Shown one piece after another: positions 26,256 to 34,493 of a stretch of 64,000 bases of DNA. A model generated the notes under the pieces. The model was not told the origin of the DNA. It saw only the letters and a list, made by a program, of their open reading frames with translations, and ran no database searches. Origin of the DNA: Roseicyclus marinus (GTDB taxonomy: Bacteria > Pseudomonadota > Alphaproteobacteria > Rhodobacterales > Rhodobacteraceae); the NCBI RefSeq assembly GCF_030163795.1, contig NZ_JASJOF010000002.1:124001-188000 (forward strand). Reading direction: 5' to 3'. Each line of letters starts with the position of its first letter. Position 1 is the first letter of the stretch. The position numbers and the translations under genes are program-made.

Positions 26256-27161
26256 ATGGCGCTGGTGTCCGTGAACGCGACGGAAACGGGATGGACGGAC
26301 CGGCCTCACCTGCTTGCCGTCCTGAAAAACCTGCCCCGTGACGCGCCCGTGGTCATCATGATCCATGGCTACCGCTTCTCGCCTTGGGTCGCGGACGAAG
26401 ACCCTCACCGCCACATCCTGTCGGCCAAGCCCTGCAAGTCGTGCTGGAAAGCCGTCAGCTGGCCACGTCACCTGCGGCTCGACCAAGATGATGGGGCGCT
26501 CGGCATCGGATTTGGCTGGCACGCCCGCGGCCCGCTCCCGCGCGTGGCGCGAAGCGCCTTTCGCATCGGCAAGACGCTGGCCGGTTTGATCCATGAAATC
26601 AACCACCTGCGCGACGATCTGCGGGTTCACATCCTGGCCCATTCGCTGGGCGCGCGGGTGGCGCTGGCCGCGTTGGCCGACGTGCCGCCCGGTGCGCTGC
26701 GCCGGATCATCCTCCTGTCAGGTGCGGAATACGGGGCCAATGCCTGGGCGGCCATGACCAAGGCCGGGGGGAACCACCCCGACATCATCAATGTCACAAG
26801 CGGCGAGAACGCGCTTTTCGACGCGCTGTTTCGGCTCGGGGTGCCCCCGCCAATGCGGGGCGACCGACCAATCTCTGCGGGGTTCGGTGATCTGGCTGGC
26901 TGGACCGACCTGCGCATCGATTGCCGCGCGACCCGGGGTCTGCTGCGGGACGCAGGCTATCCGACCCGCCCGCCCCGGACGCGCATCTGTCATTGGTCGA
27001 CCTATCTGCGGCCAGGCCTGTTCCGGCTGTATCGCGACCTGTGCGATCCCTTGGGCAGCGACCCCCTTCCCCGTCTTGCGGCGCACATGTCCAACCGGCT
27101 CGAACAGCCATCGCGCACCGGCGCGACCGGGGGACGAACCGCCCTCCTTTCCCCCTTGTGA
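26256..27161 (+). CDS. Alpha/beta-hydrolase fold protein
   Basis: A 301-residue hydrolase. The oxyanion segment VVIMIHGYRFSPWV and the nucleophile elbow AHSLGARVAL (variant of GxSxG) are clear; the catalytic acid and final histidine are less certain, with RICHWSTYL near the end a candidate. MALVSVNATETGW at 26256 is preferred as start because CAGGGG stands just before it. Relatives include DUF900-like esterases in alphaproteobacteria; substrate unknown. It lies between gatB and the XpaC-TelA group without obvious link to either. Confidence 0.7.
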   Translation: MALVSVNATETGWTDRPHLLAVLKNLPRDAPVVIMIHGYRFSPWVADEDPHRHILSAKPCKSCWKAVSWPRHLRLDQDDGALGIGFGWHARGPLPRVARSAFRIGKTLAGLIHEINHLRDDLRVHILAHSLGARVALAALADVPPGALRRIILLSGAEYGANAWAAMTKAGGNHPDIINVTSGENALFDALFRLGVPPPMRGDRPISAGFGDLAGWTDLRIDCRATRGLLRDAGYPTRPPRTRICHWSTYLRPGLFRLYRDLCDPLGSDPLPRLAAHMSNRLEQPSRTGATGGRTALLSPL

Positions 27162-27290
27162 CCCGCCGGAACCGGCCCGATCTGCTTAGAACGGGCGGGA
27201 AACCACCACCCGTCGTTGCATTGTCTGGTTTTTCAAGGAAAACCTTTCTAACGTGACGATCACGACCGAAAGACTACCAACGGGGATGGC

Positions 27291-27380
27291 ATGAGTTCGA
27301 GTTTCCTGCAGGGCGTGGCGTTCTTTGCCCTTGTCGTCGTCACCGTGATGGCCAGTTTCGGCGGCTTCGGGGTTCTCTGA
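27291..27380 (+). CDS. 29-aa single-helix membrane peptide ahead of xpaC
   Basis: A tiny reading frame encoding a 29-residue peptide that is almost entirely one hydrophobic helix (FLQGVAFFALVVVTVMASFGGFGVL). An ACGGGGA sequence lies before the ATG, and the stop is one base from the ATG of the XpaC gene, so it is very likely translated as part of that operon. No family known to me. Small hydrophobic peptides at such a position often regulate or anchor membrane complexes; that is inference. Confidence 0.55.
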   Translation: MSSSFLQGVAFFALVVVTVMASFGGFGVL

Positions 27381-27381
27381 C

Positions 27382-28296
27382 ATGTCCAAGCGCTATGGCG
27401 GAGAATTCAGCCCCAGCGGACGGCGCGATGCCAGCGCACCGCGCGAGACGGTGTCCGCCGAACGGCTGGAAGTGCCCAGCTTCAAGGGCCGCAAGCCGAT
27501 GCGGCACGGGGCCAAGCTCAACATCCTGTTCCTGCTGCCGCTGATCGCGGCGGCGGCCGCGCTGTTTCAGCCGGTCGCAGGCCTTGCGGTCGATCTGGCC
27601 GGTGCGGCGGCCCTGATGCTCTCGGCTTGGCTGACGCGCGATGGGGTTCGGGCCGAGGATGCCTTTGACGAACGCACGGTTGCCCGCCGCCCGGCCATCC
27701 CGCGCAAGATCTTCGGCTCGGTCCTCATGGGGGCTGGCGTTGGTCTTCTGGTGTTCGGTGGCCAATGGAACCTTGCCGCCGCGATCATCATGGGCGCGGT
27801 CGCCGGGGGCTTGCATCTGGCGTCCTTCGGGCTCGACCCGTTGGCCGACAAGGGGCTGGAAGGGCTCGACCGCCGCGAGACCGACCGCATCGCGCGCAAG
27901 ATCGAAGAAGCCGAGGCGGTACTGGCGCAGATGACGGATGCGATCAAGCGCGCCCGCGACAGGCAGCTCGAGGCCCGCGTTGAGGCGTTCGAGGATACCG
28001 TGCGCCAGATGTTCCGGCAGGTGGAGGCCGATCCGCGCGACCTGACCGCGGCCCGCCGCTACCTTGGCGTCTACCTTCAGGGCGCACGGGATGCGACGGT
28101 GCAATTCGTCGATCTTTACGCCCGCAACCGCGACCCGCAGGTACGCGCTGATTACGAGGCGTTCCTGACCGACATGGACACCAATTTCGCCAAGCGGACA
28201 ACGGCCATGCTCACCGATGACCGCACGAATTTCGACGTGGAGATCGAGGTCTTGCGGGACCGATTGACCCGCGAAAACCTGCGTATCGAGGGATAA
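27382..28296 (+). CDS. XpaC-family (5-bromo-4-chloroindolyl phosphate hydrolysis) protein
   Basis: A 304-residue protein. A basic N-terminus of about 45 residues precedes two or three membrane helices (KLNILFLLPLIAAAAALF, LAVDLAGAAALML, IFGSVLMGAGVGLLVFG), then a long coiled-coil-like domain (ADKGLEGLDRRETDRIARKIEEAEAVLAQM). This is the XpaC pattern; the name comes from an X-Pal phenotype in Bacillus, and no enzymatic residues are established. XpaC and TelA are a known gene pair. Its position between the 29-aa peptide and telA supports the assignment. Confidence 0.78.
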   Translation: MSKRYGGEFSPSGRRDASAPRETVSAERLEVPSFKGRKPMRHGAKLNILFLLPLIAAAAALFQPVAGLAVDLAGAAALMLSAWLTRDGVRAEDAFDERTVARRPAIPRKIFGSVLMGAGVGLLVFGGQWNLAAAIIMGAVAGGLHLASFGLDPLADKGLEGLDRRETDRIARKIEEAEAVLAQMTDAIKRARDRQLEARVEAFEDTVRQMFRQVEADPRDLTAARRYLGVYLQGARDATVQFVDLYARNRDPQVRADYEAFLTDMDTNFAKRTTAMLTDDRTNFDVEIEVLRDRLTRENLRIEG

Positions 28297-28307
28297 GGAC
28301 CAAAACC

Positions 28308-29516
28308 ATGACCACGAACATCCGCCAACAAGCCGAAGACGCGACAAAGCTCGTCGAGGAAATCAACGCCGTGGTTCTGCTGGAACCTGCCGCCGATCTG
28401 GTGCCCCTGCCCGAGGCCGACGCGCCCACCGCCGAGGAAATCCGCAAGCGCGTGGCCGAGATCGACATGACCGACACGAATTCCATCGTGACCTTCGGCT
28501 CGGCTGCTCAGGCCGAATTGCAGCAGATCAGTCAGGCGATGCTGCAAGGCGTCAAGAACAAGGATGTGGGCCCCGCAGGTGACAGCCTGCGCGAGATCGT
28601 GGGCACGATCCGGGGTTTTTCGGTCGACGAACTGGACCCCAACCGCAAGCGCAGCTGGTGGGAGCGCCTGTTCGGCAAGGCCAAGCCGATCCATAATTTC
28701 ATGGCGCGCTACGAACAGGTGCAGGACCAGATCGACCGGATCACCGAGAACCTCTTGAGCCACGAGCACACGCTGATGAAGGACATCAAGTCGCTCGACA
28801 AACTTTACGAGAAGACGCTCGATTTCTACGACGAGCTGGCCCTCTATATCGCCGCGGGCGAGGAAAAGCTGCGCGAGCTCGATCAGGACACGATCCCCGC
28901 GAAGGAAGCGGAGGTGCAGGCCGCCCCCGAGAACGATCAGGTCATCAAGGCGCAGGAATTGCGCGACCTGCGCGCGGCCCGCGACGATCTGGAACGCCGC
29001 GTCCATGACCTGAAACTGACGCGGCAGGTGACCATGCAGTCGCTGCCCTCGATCCGGCTGGTGCAGGAGAACGACAAAAGCCTTGTCACCAAGATCAACT
29101 CGACCCTCGTGAACACCGTGCCGCTGTGGGAAACCCAGCTCGCGCAGGCGGTCACGATCCAGCGCTCGACCGAAGCCGCCCGCGCGGTGCGCGAGGCCAC
29201 CGACCTGACCAACGAGTTGCTGCAGCAGAATGCGACAAACCTGCGCGAAAGCAACAAGATGGTCCGCGAGGAAATGGAGCGCGGCGTCTTCGACATCGAG
29301 GCTGTCAAGGCCGCCAATGCCGAACTGATCGCCACGATCGAGGACAGTCTCCAGATTGCCGACGAGGGAAAGCGCCGCCGCGCCGCGGCCGAAGTCGAGA
29401 TGCAGCGGATGGAGGCCGAATTGCGCGATACTCTGGCGGCCGCTTCCTCGCGGGCGACGCAAGCTGCATCCGGCGCGACCGGTTCGGGCGCCACCCCGCC
29501 GCCGCCGGCCCGCTGA
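28308..29516 (+). CDS. telA: TelA-family toxic anion resistance protein
   Basis: A 402-residue soluble, largely helical protein. The family core is visible: GDSLREIVGTIRGFSVDEL, RLFGKAKPIHNFMARYEQVQDQI, ITENLLSHEHTLMKDI, KLYEKTLDFYDELALYI, and LTNELLQQNATNLRESNK. TelA/KlaA proteins were named for tellurite resistance but occur broadly in stress and membrane-response loci; the biochemical activity is unknown. A Pro-rich tail (ATPPPPAR-like) ends the protein. It follows xpaC by 11 bases. Confidence 0.93.
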   Translation: MTTNIRQQAEDATKLVEEINAVVLLEPAADLVPLPEADAPTAEEIRKRVAEIDMTDTNSIVTFGSAAQAELQQISQAMLQGVKNKDVGPAGDSLREIVGTIRGFSVDELDPNRKRSWWERLFGKAKPIHNFMARYEQVQDQIDRITENLLSHEHTLMKDIKSLDKLYEKTLDFYDELALYIAAGEEKLRELDQDTIPAKEAEVQAAPENDQVIKAQELRDLRAARDDLERRVHDLKLTRQVTMQSLPSIRLVQENDKSLVTKINSTLVNTVPLWETQLAQAVTIQRSTEAARAVREATDLTNELLQQNATNLRESNKMVREEMERGVFDIEAVKAANAELIATIEDSLQIADEGKRRRAAAEVEMQRMEAELRDTLAAASSRATQAASGATGSGATPPPPAR

Positions 29517-29524
29517 TCGTGCCC

Positions 29525-30460
29525 ATGCCGCTGCGCCTGACCTGTCTGTCCCTTTGCGCGGCGGCCCTTGCCCTGTCTGCCTGCATGCCCAGCATGCAAC
29601 AGGTGAACGTGTCGCCCCGGCCCGAGCAGCGGGCCGAGGCACCCGAACCCTCGCCCGAGAGCCTCGCGCTGGCGCGCTACTACCGCGGCATCGAGGAACG
29701 GCTCACCGCCGACGGGCTATTGCGCACCGACACCGGGCAACGCGACGCGCCCTTCAGCGCGCAGGTTCTGGCCGCGAATTTCGAACGGATCGCGCTTTAC
29801 GACGAATACGTCCTCATGGGCGGGCGTTTCGTGCAGCAGCAAACCCCCGCACGGTTGCGCCGCTGGGAACAACCGGTTCGCATCCAGCCGCATTTCGGGG
29901 CCTTTGTGGATTCGGCCCAACAGGCCGAAGACCGCGCCATCCTTTCGACCTATGCCACGAGGCTTGCGCGGGCCACGGGGCATCCCGTCTCGACCGTGCG
30001 GACCGGGGGCAATTTCCACGTGCTCTACCTTGGTCGTGACGATCTGCGGGACGTGGGTGATCTAGTGCGCAGCCTTGTACCCGGCATCGGAGACGCGGTG
30101 GTAACCGAAATCGAAACCTTGCCGCGCTCGACCTTCTGCTCGGTCTATGCCTTTTCCGAGAGCGGCGGGCGGTCCGTCTATGTCGCGGCCATCGCCATCA
30201 TCCGCGACGAGCATCCCGGTCTCTTGCGGCGCTCCTGTGTCCACGAGGAGGTGGCGCAGGGTCTGGGCCTGCCCAATGACAGCCCCGCGGCACGACCCTC
30301 GATCTTCAACGATGACGAGGAATTCGCGCTTCTGACACGGCACGACGAATTGCTCCTGCGGATGCTCTACGATCCACGCCTCACCCCCGGCCTCCGACCC
30401 GAGGAGGCACGCCCGACCGTGCGCCTGATCGCCGAGGAACTGCTGGGCGGATCAAGTTGA
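29525..30460 (+). CDS. DUF2927 lipoprotein, copy 1
   Basis: A 311-residue protein with a lipoprotein signal (MPLRLTCLSLCAAALALSAC, lipobox LSAC). The DUF2927 domain occupies the C-terminal part and has a metallopeptidase-like segment RRSCVHEEVAQGLGLPNDS followed by SIFNDDEEFALLTRHDELLLRMLYDPRL. HEE-type histidine and glutamates could bind metal, but no proteolysis has been shown to my knowledge. It starts 9 bases after telA, or 3 bases after it if the in-frame GTG at 29519 is used. A longer paralogue is encoded at 41.6-43.0 kb. Confidence 0.82.
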   Translation: MPLRLTCLSLCAAALALSACMPSMQQVNVSPRPEQRAEAPEPSPESLALARYYRGIEERLTADGLLRTDTGQRDAPFSAQVLAANFERIALYDEYVLMGGRFVQQQTPARLRRWEQPVRIQPHFGAFVDSAQQAEDRAILSTYATRLARATGHPVSTVRTGGNFHVLYLGRDDLRDVGDLVRSLVPGIGDAVVTEIETLPRSTFCSVYAFSESGGRSVYVAAIAIIRDEHPGLLRRSCVHEEVAQGLGLPNDSPAARPSIFNDDEEFALLTRHDELLLRMLYDPRLTPGLRPEEARPTVRLIAEELLGGSS

Positions 30461-30584
30461 CCCCTCAGCCTGCGCGCGGTGAAAAATCCATGGAAATTCC
30501 CGCCCCGCATTCCCTGTAGCGACACGGAGCGGCAGCCTATATCATCTTTCGCGACAAACAGACTTTTCGACAGGGGATTGCCAG

Positions 30585-31691
30585 ATGCCGATCATGGATT
30601 TTCTCAGGGGCCAGTTCATCGATGTCATCGAATGGACCGACGACACCCGCGACACGATGGTCTACCGGTTCGAGCGTTACGGCAATGAAATCAAGTACGG
30701 TGCCAAGCTGACCGTGCGCGAGGGGCAGACGGCCGTCTTTGTCCACGAGGGACAACTGGCCGATGTCTTCACCCCGGGTCTCTACATGCTGGAGACCAAC
30801 AACATGCCGATCATGACGAACCTGCAGCATTGGGATCACGGGTTCGCCTCGCCGTTCAAATCCGAGATCTACTTCGTCTCGACCGCGCGGTTCACCGATC
30901 TGAAATGGGGCACCAAGAACCCGATCATGCTGCGCGACCCGGAATTCGGGCCGACGCGCATCCGCGCCTTCGGCACCTATACCGTGCGCGTCGCAGATGC
31001 CGCGCGCTTCATGACCGAGATCGTGGGCACCGACGGAGAATTCACCACCGACGAGATCACCAGCCAGATCCGCAACATCATCGTGCAGCAGTTCAGCCAG
31101 GTCGTGGCGGGATCGGGCATCCCGGTGCTCGACATGGCGGCCAATACCGGTGACTTCGGCAAGATCGTGGCGGACCGGATCTCGGCCACGTTGACGGACT
31201 ACGGTCTGACCCTGCCCGAGCTTTACATCGAGAATATCTCGCTGCCCCCCGCGGTCGAAGAGGCGCTGGACAAGCGGACTTCGATGGGCGTGGTCGGAGA
31301 TCTCAACAAATACACGCAGTTTCAGACCGCCGAAGCGATGCGCGCGGCCGCCGAAAACCCCGGCGGCGGTGGCATGGGCGAGGGTCTCGGGATGGGGATG
31401 GGCATGGCCATGGCGCAGGGCCTGACACAGGCGATGGGCGGCGGCCGGGCTGCGGCACCCGCCGCCCCGCCGCCCCCGCCCGTCGAACATGTCTGGCACA
31501 TCGCCGAGAATGGCCAGACGCGGGGCCCGTTCTCGCGCGCCGATCTGGGGCGCATGGCCAGCGCAGGCGAATTGACCCGGCAGACCCATGTCTGGACGCA
31601 AGGGCAGGATGGCTGGAAGCGCGCCGAGGAGGTGACGGAGCTTGCCCAGCTTTTCACCGTGATGCCGCCGCCGCCCCCGCCGGGCGTGTGA
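30585..31691 (+). CDS. SPFH-domain protein with C-terminal GYF-like domain
   Basis: A 368-residue protein. Residues about 1-255 form an SPFH (band-7) domain: KYGAKLTVREGQTAVFVHEG, GTYTVRVADAARFM, and a helical ending. A glycine/methionine-rich linker (GGGMGEGLGMGMGMAMAQ) and an Ala/Pro stretch lead to a GYF_2-like domain (VWHIAENGQTRGPFSRADL ... VWTQGQDGWKRA). There is no N-terminal membrane helix, so it is probably peripheral. Such SPFH proteins are commonly encoded next to zinc-ribbon membrane proteins and TelA; together they are thought to respond to membrane or envelope stress. AGGGGA precedes the ATG. Confidence 0.88.
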   Translation: MPIMDFLRGQFIDVIEWTDDTRDTMVYRFERYGNEIKYGAKLTVREGQTAVFVHEGQLADVFTPGLYMLETNNMPIMTNLQHWDHGFASPFKSEIYFVSTARFTDLKWGTKNPIMLRDPEFGPTRIRAFGTYTVRVADAARFMTEIVGTDGEFTTDEITSQIRNIIVQQFSQVVAGSGIPVLDMAANTGDFGKIVADRISATLTDYGLTLPELYIENISLPPAVEEALDKRTSMGVVGDLNKYTQFQTAEAMRAAAENPGGGGMGEGLGMGMGMAMAQGLTQAMGGGRAAAPAAPPPPPVEHVWHIAENGQTRGPFSRADLGRMASAGELTRQTHVWTQGQDGWKRAEEVTELAQLFTVMPPPPPPGV

Positions 31692-31706
31692 GACCCGACG
31701 CATGAC

Positions 31707-31732
31707 GGTCGGCCCGCGGATGCGGGCCGTCC
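31707..31732 (+). terminator. Strong hairpin between the SPFH and zinc-ribbon genes
   Basis: An 8-base perfect stem CGGCCCGC/GCGGGCCG with a 4-base loop, extended by two more pairs after a T-T mismatch. With no T-run and the same-direction gene 52 bases on, it may tune expression inside the operon rather than end it. Confidence 0.5.
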
Positions 31733-31783
31733 CCGCCCGCGCCCCATCCGGGGCCAAAGCCCATTCGCGACGCGAAAGCCAAG

Positions 31784-32938
31784 ATGTCCGACAGTTTCGA
31801 CAGCACCAAAGAAGCGGCCCGCCCCGAGGATGAACACCGCTTTCCCTGTCCGCAATGCGGCTCGGATCTCCGCTTTGCTCCAACCGAGGGAAAGCTGGTC
31901 TGCGACCATTGCGGGCATGAGGAACCGATCGAGGATGACCGCGCGGCAGGCCCTTGGGGCGGGGAGGCCCCCGCGCTCGTCGAACTGGATTACGAGACCG
32001 CAATCGCCGCCCAACTCCCCGCGCAGGAGATGGAGGAAACCCGCGTCAGCCAATGCCCGTCTTGCGGCGCACAGGTCAGTTTCGAAGGGGCGACCCATTC
32101 CGCCGAATGCCCGTTTTGCGCAACACCCGTCGTGGCCGACACCGGCACCCATCGCCATATCAAGCCCAAGGGCGTCCTGCCCTTCAAACTGACCGAGAAG
32201 CAGGCTCATGACGCGATGAACGGCTGGCTGGGGCGGCTGTGGTTCGCGCCGAACGGCCTGCAGGACTACGCCAAGAAGGGCCGCAAGATGGACGGCATCT
32301 ATGTCCCCTACTGGACCTATGATGCCGATACGGCCACCAATTATCAGGGCCAGCGGGGCGACGCCTATTACGTCACCGTGCGCGGGCCCGATGGCAAGTC
32401 CCGACAGGAACGCCGCGTCCGCTGGAGCCGCCGCTCGGGCCGCGTGGCGCGGTTCTTCGACGATATCCTGATCCTCGCCTCGCGATCGCTGCCCAAACGC
32501 TTCACCGACCGGCTTGCGCCGTGGGACCTGCGGGACCTTGACGCATATCGGCCGGAATTCCTGTCCGGTTTCCGGGCCGAGGGCTATCAGGTCGAGCTTG
32601 CCGAAGGTTTCGAGGAAGCCAAGCAGGTGATGGAGGCACAGATCCGGCAAGACATCCGCCGCGACATCGGCGGCGATGAACAGCGCATCGACCACATGCA
32701 GATCCGCATCGACGACGTGACCTTCAAGCATGTCCTGCTGCCGGTCTGGCTGGCCGCCTACAAGTATCGTGGGCAGACCTACCGCTTCGTCGTGAACGGA
32801 CAGACCGGCAAGGTGCAGGGCGAACGCCCATGGTCGTGGATCAAGATCGCGATCGCCGTGATCTTGGCGGCAATCGTGATCGGGGCGGGCCTTTATGTTT
32901 ATGGAATGGTCGAGGGTGGCGGAACGGCCCTCAAATAG
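31784..32938 (+). CDS. Double zinc-ribbon membrane protein
   Basis: A 384-residue protein. Two zinc ribbons lie at the front: CPQC ... CDHC (residues about 22-46) and CPSC ... CPFC (about 88-112). A middle domain with PYWTYDADTATNYQGQRGDAYYV and a VWLAAYKYRGQTYRFVVNGQTGKVQG segment follows, then one C-terminal membrane helix (IKIAIAVILAAIVIGAGLYVYG). Databases often label such proteins as primosomal or TFIIB-like by the zinc ribbon alone; nothing here indicates DNA replication. It is the last gene of the XpaC-TelA-SPFH group. Confidence 0.8.
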   Translation: MSDSFDSTKEAARPEDEHRFPCPQCGSDLRFAPTEGKLVCDHCGHEEPIEDDRAAGPWGGEAPALVELDYETAIAAQLPAQEMEETRVSQCPSCGAQVSFEGATHSAECPFCATPVVADTGTHRHIKPKGVLPFKLTEKQAHDAMNGWLGRLWFAPNGLQDYAKKGRKMDGIYVPYWTYDADTATNYQGQRGDAYYVTVRGPDGKSRQERRVRWSRRSGRVARFFDDILILASRSLPKRFTDRLAPWDLRDLDAYRPEFLSGFRAEGYQVELAEGFEEAKQVMEAQIRQDIRRDIGGDEQRIDHMQIRIDDVTFKHVLLPVWLAAYKYRGQTYRFVVNGQTGKVQGERPWSWIKIAIAVILAAIVIGAGLYVYGMVEGGGTALK

Positions 32939-33017
32939 CCAACACCCCAAGAAGGGACTGGCCTGCGCGCCTGTCCCGTCTTAGTCAGACGCTCAGGAAA
33001 TACAGCGGAGACATTCC

Positions 33018-33944
33018 ATGTTGCTATGCGCGGGCGAGGCCCTGATCGACATGCTGCCGCGCCAGACCGAGGCGGGCGAGGCGGGCTTTGCCCCCTATCC
33101 CGGAGGCTCCGTCTTCAACACCGCGGTCGCCGCCGCGCGTCTGGGTCTTGGCACGCGGTTTTTCAGCGGCATCTCCACCGATCTCTTCGGGGAACGTCTG
33201 GCCGCGGTCCTGAAGGCGTCGGGTGTCGATCACGGGCTTGCGTCACGGTCCGATCGGCCCACCACGCTGGCCTTCGTTACCCTGACCGGCGGTCAGGCGC
33301 GCTATGCGTTCTATGACGAGAACACGGCGGGCCGAATGCTGACGGATGCCGACCTGCCCGCGCTGCCGCCCGAGGTCAGGGCCGTCTTTTTCGGCGGGAT
33401 CAGCCTTGCCGTCGAACCCTGCGCCGAGGCCTATGCGACGCTGGCCACGCGGACAAGCGCCGACCGGTTGGTGATGCTCGACCCCAACATCCGCCCCGGC
33501 TTCATCGCCGACGAGGCGCGCTTCCGCGCCCGGATGGACCGGATGTTGGCCGCCGCTGATGTGGTCAAGATCTCGGACGAGGACATGGAATGGCTGATGG
33601 GCGCAGGCCCCCTGCCCGACCTGGCCGCGGCCTTGCTGGCCAAGGGCCCGGCATTGGTTCTGGTGACCCAAGGTGCCGACGGTGTCACCGCTTATGGGGC
33701 GGGCACACCCCGCCATGCCGCCGCCCCCAAGGTCGAAGTGGTCGATACCGTGGGCGCGGGCGATACGTTCAACGCGGGCTTTCTGGCCGGGCTGGCCGAT
33801 GCGGATGCGCTCGACAAGACGCGAGTTCGCGCCGGTCTGCCGCCCGAGATCCTGCGCGCGGCGCTGGATCTGGGCGTGCGCGCCGCGGCCGTCACTGTGG
33901 CCCGCGCCGGGGCCAACCCGCCGCATCGGTCCGACCTCGCATGA
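33018..33944 (+). CDS. PfkB-family carbohydrate kinase
   Basis: A 308-residue sugar kinase of the ribokinase fold. [15 protein letters not shown] and the [17 protein letters not shown] glycine motif open the protein; the ATP and catalytic-base signature [17 protein letters not shown] is near residue 245, with Asp of GAGD as base. Fructokinase is the closest type by eye, but the sugar is not settled by sequence. The gene overlaps dtd by ATGA, so the two are co-translated although the functions differ. Confidence 0.9.
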   Translation: MLLCAGEALIDMLPRQTEAGEAGFAPYPGGSVFNTAVAAARLGLGTRFFSGISTDLFGERLAAVLKASGVDHGLASRSDRPTTLAFVTLTGGQARYAFYDENTAGRMLTDADLPALPPEVRAVFFGGISLAVEPCAEAYATLATRTSADRLVMLDPNIRPGFIADEARFRARMDRMLAAADVVKISDEDMEWLMGAGPLPDLAAALLAKGPALVLVTQGADGVTAYGAGTPRHAAAPKVEVVDTVGAGDTFNAGFLAGLADADALDKTRVRAGLPPEILRAALDLGVRAAAVTVARAGANPPHRSDLA

Positions 33945-34378
33945 GGGCATTGGTCCAAAGGGTCACCGAAGCCCGGGTCGAGGTGCAAGGCACGCTGATC
34001 GGGCAGACGGGGCCGGGCCTCCTGATCCTCGTCTGCGCCATGCAGGACGACACCGAGGCACAGGCCGATGCGCTGGCCGCCAAGGTGGCCAAGCTGCGCA
34101 TCTTCAAGGACGAGGCGGGCAAGATGAACCGCTCGCTTCTGGACACGGGCGGGGGCGCGCTGGTCGTCAGCCAGTTCACGCTGGCCGCCGATACGCGCAG
34201 CGGCAACCGTCCCGGGTTTTCGACGGCAGCCGCGCCAGAGCTTGGCGAAGCGCTCTACCGGCGCTTCGCCGCGGCGCTCGCGTCGCTTGGCCCCAAGGTC
34301 GAAACCGGACGCTTCGGGGCGGACATGGCGGTGACGCTGACAAACGACGGGCCGGTTACCATTTGGCTTGAAACTTAG
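33941..34378 (+). CDS. dtd: D-aminoacyl-tRNA deacylase
   Basis: A 145-residue proofreading enzyme that removes D-amino acids from tRNA. The two active-site motifs of the DTD fold are present: SQFTLAAD and GNRPGFS (the NxP motif). [15 protein letters not shown] is the family N-terminus. Full length. It overlaps pfkB by 4 bases. Its stop codon lies inside the left copy of a direct repeat in front of the Anbu operon. Confidence 0.96.
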   Translation: MRALVQRVTEARVEVQGTLIGQTGPGLLILVCAMQDDTEAQADALAAKVAKLRIFKDEAGKMNRSLLDTGGGALVVSQFTLAADTRSGNRPGFSTAAAPELGEALYRRFAAALASLGPKVETGRFGADMAVTLTNDGPVTIWLET

Positions 34379-34404
34379 GCAAATTGTCTAAAGGCTAGGC
34401 AAAT
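34376..34404 (+). promoter_or_regulatory. Direct repeats TAGGCAAAT ahead of the Anbu operon
   Basis: TAGGCAAAT occurs at 34376-34384 and 34396-34404, a 20-base period or two helical turns, which is typical of a dimeric activator or response-regulator site. The operon start is 90 bases downstream. Confidence 0.4.
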
Positions 34405-34493
34405 ACAGAAGCGGGCTCCTTAATCGCCGCCGATCCACTGGCGCTTGCCTCCGGGCTTTGCGCCTATGAGGACAGGGTTTTCGACAGGATGAC

